From Nonomuraea montanisoli (GTDB taxonomy: Bacteria > Actinomycetota > Actinomycetes > Streptosporangiales > Streptosporangiaceae), in NCBI RefSeq assembly GCF_013363975.1, contig NZ_JABWGN010000026.1, positions 1-64,000 on the forward strand: a DNA stretch of 64,000 nucleotides, written 5' to 3'. Below the pieces are notes generated by a model that was given only the letters and a program-made list of their open reading frames with translations, was not told the origin of the DNA and searched no databases. Every line of letters starts with the position of its first letter. Within the stretch, counting starts at the first letter, position 1. A program made the position numbers and the translations under genes. Positions 58,160-64,000 of the stretch are shown one piece after another.

Positions 58160-59452
58160 ATGGCCGAGCACTGGACGGCGACCGCTCTGACCTGGTTCGT
58201 GAGGATGGCCGCCGCCGTGGCCCTGGCCTCGTCCGCGACGGCACCCGCCCACGCGGACACGCATCCCGCGCCGCTCAAGGCGTTGAGCCTGACGGGGCTC
58301 AACCTGACCACCGGTTCCGACCCCTACACGACGCCGCCGTCGGCCGAGTACGAGCAGGTGGGGATCGCCGGGGCGCTCACCGGGACCGACCGCACCGCCC
58401 TGCCGGGCAGCGAGGACGCCGGCTGCGCGGCCCGGGCGTCCTATCTGCCGCGGCTGCCGGTCCGTACGTGGTTCTGCTGGAACCCCGGCGCCCAGGGCGA
58501 CAAGCAGGACCTCCCCCACTCCCCCTGGGTGCCGCAGGGGCTGGCCACCTCCGGCGAGGCGCAGCTCGGCGGCATCCCGATCGGCGGCGACCACAGGACG
58601 CTCATCGCGAGCTGGGCGTGGCTGAACTCGCCCGACCTCGACGCGCCCGACTACCGCACCAACTCCGTCATCCTGTCGGTCGTCGACCTCGACGAGCGCC
58701 GCTACCGCGACGTCCTGCCGGTGTGGGTGGACGGGCAGGGCAGGCTGCGCCGCGTCTACGGCCACGGGGGCGGTCTGGCGTGGTACGGCCCCTACCTGTT
58801 CATGACCTCCAGCTCCAACTGGAACGGCTACGCGGGCCCCGACTCCACGCGGCACACCATCCGGGTGTTCGACACCCGCAAGATCTACCGCAAGCGGGAC
58901 GGAAGCGGCGGCGACTACAGGTACGTCATCCCGGAGGTGCGGCACTACATCACGCCGATCCTCTTCGACTACGTCTCCCTGGACCGCCGCAGCTCCGGCG
59001 GCGCGACCCTGGTCGCGGGCACGTACAAGCGCTCCGGCGGCACCTCCGCCTCCCTGGCGGGCACCAAGCTGGTCCGCTACCGCTTCCAGCCGCCCCCGGA
59101 CGGCGACTACCGGCTCGCCGCCGCGCCCGCCCAGGCGTGGGTGTCCACCGTCCCGGCCGACCCGGCCGACGCGATCAGCGACGTGCAGGGCGTCCAGGCC
59201 GACGGCGACCGCCTGTACCTCGACATGTCGGCCGGCTCCCACCCCGGCCCGGATCCCGGCAGGCGGTTCGCCACCGTGGACGTCGACGGCGCCGCCTCCA
59301 CCTGGACGATCAACGCCCACACGCGGTGGGCGTACCGGCCGGAGGACCTGTCGCTCTGGTACGGCACCGGCGAGCTGTGGGGGCTCACCGAGGGCGAGGA
59401 GGAGCGGGTCGTCTTCTCCGTCGGCGTGGCCGACCTCCCGGCACCCGCGTGA
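58160..59452 (+). CDS. Secreted protein of unknown function, 430 residues
   Basis: Signal peptide with positive start and AAAVALASSATAPAHA, then an extracellular part without known motif. There are three Cys (AGCAARAS, WFCWNP) and many Trp/Tyr/Gly blades such as SWAWLNSPDLDAPDYRTNSV and YLFMTSSSNWNGYAG, giving the impression of a beta-propeller-like sheet protein. ATG at 58160 has GGGGAG upstream. It follows the kdpD remnant on the opposite strand. Not recognised. Confidence 0.75.
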   Translation: MAEHWTATALTWFVRMAAAVALASSATAPAHADTHPAPLKALSLTGLNLTTGSDPYTTPPSAEYEQVGIAGALTGTDRTALPGSEDAGCAARASYLPRLPVRTWFCWNPGAQGDKQDLPHSPWVPQGLATSGEAQLGGIPIGGDHRTLIASWAWLNSPDLDAPDYRTNSVILSVVDLDERRYRDVLPVWVDGQGRLRRVYGHGGGLAWYGPYLFMTSSSNWNGYAGPDSTRHTIRVFDTRKIYRKRDGSGGDYRYVIPEVRHYITPILFDYVSLDRRSSGGATLVAGTYKRSGGTSASLAGTKLVRYRFQPPPDGDYRLAAAPAQAWVSTVPADPADAISDVQGVQADGDRLYLDMSAGSHPGPDPGRRFATVDVDGAASTWTINAHTRWAYRPEDLSLWYGTGELWGLTEGEEERVVFSVGVADLPAPA

Positions 59453-59587
59453 AGCGGGCTCCGGCAGGGTCGATCCACCGCCAAGAAGCATCCAACGTCG
59501 AGGACGACGCGTGCGGCGCTGCGTGCCATCGGGTATCCCGCTGCACGAGAAAGGCATGACCCGAAAGATCACCGAAAGCGAGCGCAC

Positions 59588-60139
59588 ATGGCCGACAACC
59601 CGCTGATCGTCGTCCCGGCCCCCACCGAGACACCGGGAGGCGCCGGCATCACCTGGTGCACGCTCTCCCCCGACGGATCCGCGCTCGCGCTCGCCGCCTA
59701 CGAGGCGAGCGGTGTACAGGACTCCTCGGCCGACGTGCAGGCCGACCCCAAGACCATCCAGCTCGCCATCTCAGGCTCCCAGCAGACCACTCTCAAGGTC
59801 ACCATCGACGGCCAGAGCGCGGACGACCTCTTCCTGCAGATCTTCGAGAACGGCCAGGACCGCGGCAACGTGAACGCCGGCGGCTGCTGGAACCCGTGCG
59901 GCTACAGCTCCCTCGCCCAGTCCTGGAGCCCGCTGAGCGACCCGCTCTTCAGCGCGGCGTACGCGGTCAAGAGCCAGGCGTCGGACGGCTGGAACGGAGC
60001 GGCCTGCGACGCGTTCGCCGCCGGAATCGTCCTGGGCCTGGTCGCGGCGAGCTTCAAGGAGGGCTGGCAGGTGTACGACGCCTACGAGCGGATCCGGTCC
60101 ATCGCCTGGACGTTCGTCACCATCGGATGCGGCTCGTAG
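59588..60139 (+). CDS. Hypothetical protein, 183 residues
   Basis: A protein with no signal peptide at its start (MADNPLIVVPAPTETPGGAG), several Cys (ITWCTLSP, GGCWNPCGYS, AACDAFA, IGCGS) and a moderately hydrophobic C-terminal half (AFAAGIVLGLVAASF). Unknown function. It starts with a weak purine-rich site. The YceI gene follows 9 bases later, so they are probably co-transcribed. Confidence 0.65.
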   Translation: MADNPLIVVPAPTETPGGAGITWCTLSPDGSALALAAYEASGVQDSSADVQADPKTIQLAISGSQQTTLKVTIDGQSADDLFLQIFENGQDRGNVNAGGCWNPCGYSSLAQSWSPLSDPLFSAAYAVKSQASDGWNGAACDAFAAGIVLGLVAASFKEGWQVYDAYERIRSIAWTFVTIGCGS

Positions 60140-60148
60140 GGCGGCGGA

Positions 60149-60703
60149 ATGAGCATCACCGCCGGCGGCTACACGCTGGGACCCGAGTCCGGCCTGCTCG
60201 TGGTCACGACGACGCGTGCCGGGTTCGGCGCCAAGGCCGGCCATGATCTCACCATCGCGGTCACCCGCTGGCGGGGCGACGCCACGATCGACCCCGCCGA
60301 CCCGGCCGGCTCCGCGGTGAGCGTGGAGGTCGACGCGGAGTCGTTCGAGGTCTGCGAGGGGACCGGCGGCGTCAAGCCGCTCACGGCCTCCGACCGCGCG
60401 GAGATCGAGAAGAACATCCGGGAGAAGGTCCTGCACAGCGCGCGCAACCCGGTGATCACGTTCCGGTCGTCGCGAGTCGAGGGGACGGCGGAGTCGTTCC
60501 GCGTCGAGGGCGACCTCACGATGGCCGGCGCCACCCGGCCCGTCGTGGTCGAGGGCTCCGTGGCCGGGGGCCGGGTGACGGGCTCGGCGGTCATCATGCA
60601 GTCACGATGGGGGATCCGGCCGTACTCGGCGTTCCTCGGCGCGCTCAAGGTGGGCGACGAGGTCGGGGTACGGTTCGACGTCGGGCTCGTACCGGCGCGA
60701 TAG
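60149..60703 (+). CDS. YceI-family protein
   Basis: The 184-residue protein begins with GGYTLGPESGLLVVTTTRAG and AGHDLTIAVTRWRGDATIDP, and has ISARNP-like NPVITFRSSRV and LTMAGATRPVVVEGSVAGGR, the YceI lipocalin-like barrel that binds polyisoprenoids. No signal peptide. Co-transcribed with the hypothetical gene upstream. Confidence 0.88.
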   Translation: MSITAGGYTLGPESGLLVVTTTRAGFGAKAGHDLTIAVTRWRGDATIDPADPAGSAVSVEVDAESFEVCEGTGGVKPLTASDRAEIEKNIREKVLHSARNPVITFRSSRVEGTAESFRVEGDLTMAGATRPVVVEGSVAGGRVTGSAVIMQSRWGIRPYSAFLGALKVGDEVGVRFDVGLVPAR

Positions 60704-60748
60704 GTCCCTCCCAGCCGCCCTCGGCGAGCGGCTGGGATCAGGGTGCGG

Positions 60749-61735
60749 TCAGGCCTTGCCGTTGGCGGCGCACCAGGCGGACCACGTGGTGGCCCCCTTG
60801 CCGAGCTGCTTGTTGTAGAAGGAGGTCCAGGAGTTCTCGCTCGGGCCGGGCGCGGTGGGGGCGGCCTTGTAGAGCGGGTAGGCGGCCTCGACCTCCGCGC
60901 GCAGCCACGGCTCGATCTCGCTGTAGGACTGCAGCGACCAGCTCCGCGCGTGGTAGGTGAGCTGCCCGCGGACGTCGGTCTCCGGCAGGCACATGAACGG
61001 CGCCCACGGGCTCGTCCTCGCCCAACTGATCTTGGTCTTCATCGCCCCCTTGGGGACGGTGCCCGCGACCGTGCGGGTGGCGACCTCGCGCTCGTCGACG
61101 TAGAAGTCGAACATCTCCTGAGCCGCGTAGACGCCGTTCACCAGGCCGAACGACTCGCCCAGCGCGGTCTTGAGGTCCGTGCGCACCGGGATGTCGCTGG
61201 TCCACTCGGTCTCGTCGTGCATCTGCCGCAGGGGCGGGCCGACGTAGGAGGAGGTGACGTTGAACGGGCCGAAGTTCACCGCGTCGTTGTTGATCGGGAC
61301 GACGGGGTACGTCTTGAGGTCGATCGGGTTCTTCCACTCCCGCAGGACCTTCGTCGGGTCGGCGGGGTCGGTGTAGAAGACGATCTCACGGGAGAGCTGG
61401 TAGAGCTGCGTGGTGCCGGGCACCCGGTACAACCGCCGGATGTTGTAGCCCTCGATGTTGAACAATTTCTGGCCGTGACGCAGGCTCGGGTCGTACGCGT
61501 TGCCCTCGATGTTGGCGTAGACGGAGCCCGAGATCCGGAACACCATGTCCCGCCCGTCCGGACGCCCGTTGGTCTGCAAGGACAGCAGAGCGCTCTTGTC
61601 CGTGACCGTCTTGTACACCGGACCCGGGGCTGTCGGATCATCCAACTCGTCGCCCGCCGCCGCGCCGGGAACGGCGACACCCACCGCCAACGCGGTGAGG
61701 GCTGCGGACACGATCAAACCACGACGCTTGAACAA
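60749..61735 (-). CDS. Secreted DUF1838-family protein
   Basis: The 328-residue protein has a signal peptide (FKRRGLIVSAALTALAVGVA then VPGAAA; the paired Arg could be a Tat signal), then a mature part with DMVFRISGSVYANIEGN, LFNIEGYNIRRLYRVPGTTQ and MHDETEWTSDIPVRTDLKTA, the pattern of DUF1838. The TTG start at 61735 has GGAG 6 bases upstream and puts the signal first; ATG starts further upstream have no site. Function of the family is unknown. Confidence 0.8.
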   Translation of the reverse strand: MFKRRGLIVSAALTALAVGVAVPGAAAGDELDDPTAPGPVYKTVTDKSALLSLQTNGRPDGRDMVFRISGSVYANIEGNAYDPSLRHGQKLFNIEGYNIRRLYRVPGTTQLYQLSREIVFYTDPADPTKVLREWKNPIDLKTYPVVPINNDAVNFGPFNVTSSYVGPPLRQMHDETEWTSDIPVRTDLKTALGESFGLVNGVYAAQEMFDFYVDEREVATRTVAGTVPKGAMKTKISWARTSPWAPFMCLPETDVRGQLTYHARSWSLQSYSEIEPWLRAEVEAAYPLYKAAPTAPGPSENSWTSFYNKQLGKGATTWSAWCAANGKA

Positions 61736-61894
61736 GGGTGCTCCATGCGCTGCAGAGGGTGACATAACCAGCGAGATCATGTCAGTTGCCGCGTCTCACC
61801 CTCAACCATCACTTTCGTGATCATTCGGAGCTTCCCGGCAGGGAGCAACCTTGCCACAATTCCGCGACAGAACGCGCAGGCATGGGAGGCCGGG

Positions 61895-62338
61895 GTGTCG
61901 AACAGGGTGCTGAGCCACCACTTCCGCGTAGGCGTCGCACCGGAGAAGGTGTTCGAGCACCTCACGACTCCGGAGAGCTACATCGGCCTGTCCCCGCTCG
62001 TGATCGCCGTCCGTGACGTGGACCGTTCGGAGGCCGGAGTGATCCGGTACACGGCCGTCGAGCGGTTCCGCTTCCTCCGGTTCCTCACCTACGACAATCC
62101 GATCGACGTGGCACTCCACACCGACGGCCTGTCCGTGTACGGCGAGGTGCGAAGCCCCGGACGCGTCCGCATGGCCTACCGCTTCGACCTCGCGCCGGAC
62201 GGCGCCGGCACGCGGGTGAGCGACCGGCTCGACCTGACGGCGCCGTGGCTCGTGGCCGGGTTCGCCGCCGGCCAGGCGCGCAAGGTCCAGCTCGCCCGTG
62301 CCCGGATCCTGGCGCGACGGTTGTCCCGGAACCCATGA
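61895..62338 (+). CDS. SRPBCC-family protein
   Basis: The 147-residue START-like fold protein with HHFRVGVAPEKVFEHLTTPE at the start, as in polyketide cyclase/dehydrase type proteins, and RMAYRFDLAPDGAGTRVSDR near the middle. Likely binds a hydrophobic ligand. GTG at 61895 has GGGAGG upstream; earlier ATG at 61817 lacks a site. Its stop region is duplicated. Confidence 0.8.
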   Translation: MSNRVLSHHFRVGVAPEKVFEHLTTPESYIGLSPLVIAVRDVDRSEAGVIRYTAVERFRFLRFLTYDNPIDVALHTDGLSVYGEVRSPGRVRMAYRFDLAPDGAGTRVSDRLDLTAPWLVAGFAAGQARKVQLARARILARRLSRNP

Positions 62339-62361
62339 GGATGTCCCGGAACCCCTGAGGA
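62322..62361. repeat. 20-base tandem duplication over a stop codon
   Basis: TGTCCCGGAACCCATGAGGA (62322-62341) is followed by TGTCCCGGAACCCCTGAGGA (62342-62361), one mismatch. The first copy holds the last codons and stop of the SRPBCC gene. Confidence 0.85.
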
Positions 62362-62370
62362 CACAGCGGA

Positions 62371-63165
62371 TCACCCCAGGAGCAGCGACCGCGCCGTTTC
62401 CCAGCAGGTCGGGTCCGCGGCGTCGAGCAGGCCGGCACGCGGATCGGCCGGCCGGTAGGTGCTGCCGTCCAGGCGGCGCGCGTGACCGCCCGCCTCGGTC
62501 AGCAGGAGGACACCAGGGGCGTGATCCCAGGGCAGGGTGCGCTGGAAGAGGACGAAGTCCTGCTCGCCGTCCACCAGGCGGGGATAGTCGACACCGGCGC
62601 ATCCGCTGCCCGGCCCCAGGGCGGCGAACCGCGGCGCGGCCGCCTCGACCTGCGCCTTCGCCGCCGGATCGAGGAACCTGGTGAGCGCCGCTCCGCGCAG
62701 CGCCGCCGGGTCGCCGGGAGCGGGCTCCCTGCGCAGGCGGACCCCGTCGCGCCAGGCCCCCGCCCCACGCTCGGCGACGTAGACGCGGCCCTGGGCCGGT
62801 TGCGCGATCCACGCGGCGACGGTCTCCCCGTCGCGCACCAGCGCCGCCATCACCGCGTAGTCGGGACGACCGGCGACGAAGTTGGCGGTGCCGTCCAGCG
62901 GATCGACCACCCACGCCGCGGGCGCCTCCCTCAACGCCGTCAGCAGCTGGGGGGCGTCGGCGGCCGCCTCCTCACCGACGACCGGGGCGTCCAGCACCTC
63001 GCGCAGCCGCCGGCTGATCAGCTCCTCGGCCTCACGGTCGGCCACGGTGACCACCTCGCCGGGCGACTTCTCGGCCACCTCTCCATCGGCCAGCGCGCGG
63101 AAGCGGGGAAGGATCGCGACGCGCGCGGCGTCGACGACGATCTCGGTCACCTGGTCGACATCCAT
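62371..63165 (-). CDS. Inositol monophosphatase-family phosphatase
   Basis: The 264-residue metal-dependent phosphatase. EKSPGEVVTVADREAEELIS, GEEAAADAP, WVVDPLDGTANFVAGRPDYA (the DPLDGT metal site) and LPWDHAPGVLLLTEAGG are the family motifs. Substrate may be inositol phosphate, histidinol phosphate or PAP. ATG at 63165 is 7 bases after TATGGT, probably leaderless; ATG at 63177 is the alternative. Confidence 0.9.
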   Translation of the reverse strand: MDVDQVTEIVVDAARVAILPRFRALADGEVAEKSPGEVVTVADREAEELISRRLREVLDAPVVGEEAAADAPQLLTALREAPAAWVVDPLDGTANFVAGRPDYAVMAALVRDGETVAAWIAQPAQGRVYVAERGAGAWRDGVRLRREPAPGDPAALRGAALTRFLDPAAKAQVEAAAPRFAALGPGSGCAGVDYPRLVDGEQDFVLFQRTLPWDHAPGVLLLTEAGGHARRLDGSTYRPADPRAGLLDAADPTCWETARSLLLG

Positions 63166-63172
63166 GATCACG

Positions 63173-63178
63173 ACCATA
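63173..63178 (-). promoter_or_regulatory. -10 box of the phosphatase gene (leaderless)
   Basis: TATGGT on the minus strand ends 7 bases before the ATG at 63165, so a transcript would begin at the start codon. Confidence 0.45.
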
Positions 63179-63261
63179 GCCCGGGCCCGCCCGATCCCCG
63201 GCCGGCGGGTCCTGCGCCCGCCGGCACTCCGCCGCCGCGTGAACTCAAGGGCCGCCGAACG

Positions 63262-63282
63262 GTGATCAGTGATCAGTGATCC
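63262..63282. repeat. Three tandem 7-base repeats
   Basis: GTGATCA, GTGATCA and GTGATCC run head to tail between divergent genes, about 30 bases upstream of the asparagine-synthetase-like gene. They could be an activator or repressor site. Confidence 0.55.
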
Positions 63283-63312
63283 CGAACGGCCTAGAGGTGC
63301 GAGGAGCTGCCG

Positions 63313-64000
63313 ATGCGCGTGTTCTTGGGTATGGCCGCGAAGCGTCCGGGGGTGGACATCGGCCGGCCTCTCTCCCTGGCCCGCTCGCTCCTCGCGGACG
63401 TGTTCCCCGTACCGCCGGAAACCGTCGACGCCGACGAGTGGACCGGCAGGAGCGCCGCGCTGCTCGCCTGGTCCAACGAGAACGGGACGGATGCCCGCCC
63501 ACCGCTGATCGTGCGGGGAGAACACGGAGGCCTGGGCATCAGCGGCACCTTCACCTCACAGCGGGACGTGCGCCGTCTCGCCCAGACGCCCGACCTCGGT
63601 GACGTGGTGGCGGACCTGTCCGGGTGCTTCTCCGCCGTCCGGGTCGCGGGGGGAGAGCTGCAGGCCGCCACAGCGAGCACCCGGGCGCTTTCCGTCTTCT
63701 ACGCGGAGAACGAGGATCTCCACCTCATGGGTACTCGTGCTCTGCACGTGCACCTCGTGGCGAACGGAGGCAAGGTCGCCTGGAACGAGGTCGCCCTGCA
63801 GACCATGATCCGCCAGGGCTACTTCCTCTCCGATGAGACCCCGTACCGGGGTGTCATGGCGCTCGGGCCGTCCTCCGTGATCACGGCGAAGGAGGGTCGC
63901 AGGCGCATCGTCACGCGACCGCTGCCGCAGGCGCCACCGGCGCCGGCCTCGCCGCGAGCCAGACGTAAGGCGATCAAGCAGGTGAGTGACGCCCTCGTCG
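63313..64000 (+). CDS. Asparagine-synthetase-like protein (partial)
   Basis: The first 229 codons of a gene cut by the window end. GAGGAG is 7 bases before the ATG. The N-terminal part has SGTFTSQRDVRRLAQTPDLG, VVADLSGCFSAVRVAGG, ASTRALSVFYAENEDLHLMG, then LQTMIRQGYFLSDETPYRGV and LGPSSVITAKEG, the order seen in the glutaminase-like domain of asparagine synthetases. The usual Cys2 nucleophile is missing (protein starts MRVFL). This domain type occurs in lasso-peptide and other natural-product gene clusters; what follows is not visible. Confidence 0.6.
   Translation, partial: MRVFLGMAAKRPGVDIGRPLSLARSLLADVFPVPPETVDADEWTGRSAALLAWSNENGTDARPPLIVRGEHGGLGISGTFTSQRDVRRLAQTPDLGDVVADLSGCFSAVRVAGGELQAATASTRALSVFYAENEDLHLMGTRALHVHLVANGGKVAWNEVALQTMIRQGYFLSDETPYRGVMALGPSSVITAKEGRRRIVTRPLPQAPPAPASPRARRKAIKQVSDALV

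Noticed and set aside
1..64000. Mobile elements, integrases, phage genes or a plasmid origin
   Set aside because: No transposase or integrase motif, no long terminal inverted repeats and no att-like duplication at the tRNA-Trp were found by reading.

Overview
The window is about 64 kb of very GC-rich, densely coding DNA. Translation starts are mixed ATG, GTG and TTG. Many starts lie only 6-7 bases after a TANNNT -10 box, as expected for leaderless mRNAs. The gene content fits an actinomycete, probably of the Streptosporangiales (Nonomuraea or Streptosporangium type): a tRNA-Trp/secE/nusG/rplKA/rplJL/rpoB locus, Mce-associated proteins, ECF sigma factors with membrane partners, a SpoIIE-type phosphatase with a STAS antagonist, class F-like sortases and a UdgX-type DNA glycosylase. 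The genus call is inference. I see no transposase, phage module or CRISPR array.

Region 1 (1-11.5 kb) is the ribosomal/transcription locus, read leftwards: tRNA-Trp, secE, nusG, rplK, rplA, an MBL-fold hydrolase, an LppX/LprAFG-type lipoprotein, rplJ, rplL, then the first 51 codons of rpoB at the window edge. A five-gene island lies between rplL and rpoB: a GT39-type glycosyltransferase, a divergent TetR/SnoaL-like pair and two Mce-associated membrane proteins.

Region 2 (11.6-19.2 kb) holds an aspartate aminotransferase, an adenosine deaminase-like enzyme, a methyltransferase and two ECF sigma operons. The first sigma factor is translationally coupled to a PASTA membrane protein and followed by two more exported proteins. 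Those three proteins share an apparent C-terminal domain, and the sigma gene carries an ECF-type promoter of its own. Region 3 (19.2-24.5 kb) is a sugar ABC transporter with three DasR-like (dre) palindromes upstream, then an acyl-CoA dehydrogenase. Region 4 (24.5-34.3 kb) has an amino-acid permease/AsnC pair, small ORFs, a thiolase, two surface-protein/sortase pairs and a second acyl-CoA dehydrogenase.

Region 5 (34.3-46.6 kb) has MarR regulators, an alpha/beta hydrolase, a PAS-GAF-PP2C-HATPase signalling phosphatase, a DtxR-family regulator divergent from UdgX, an MFS transporter, pdxH, citrate synthase, serC, a rhomboid protease and an enoyl-CoA hydratase/3-hydroxyacyl-CoA dehydrogenase operon. 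Region 6 (46.7-64 kb) has an anti-sigma antagonist, a cobalt/nickel ECF transporter, a GT2 glycosyltransferase, a ClpX-zinc-finger protein, a lipase/TetR pair, an EamA exporter, a potassium-transporter-like permease with a KdpE regulator and a decayed kdpD remnant, several secreted proteins of unknown function, an inositol monophosphatase, and the start of an asparagine-synthetase-like gene cut by the window end.

Three themes recur. Fatty-acid beta-oxidation genes are scattered through the window (two acyl-CoA dehydrogenases, a thiolase, a hydratase and a dehydrogenase), some with palindromic operators. Divergent regulator/target pairs have visible dyads. Three genes have short tandem duplications that include their own stop codon.
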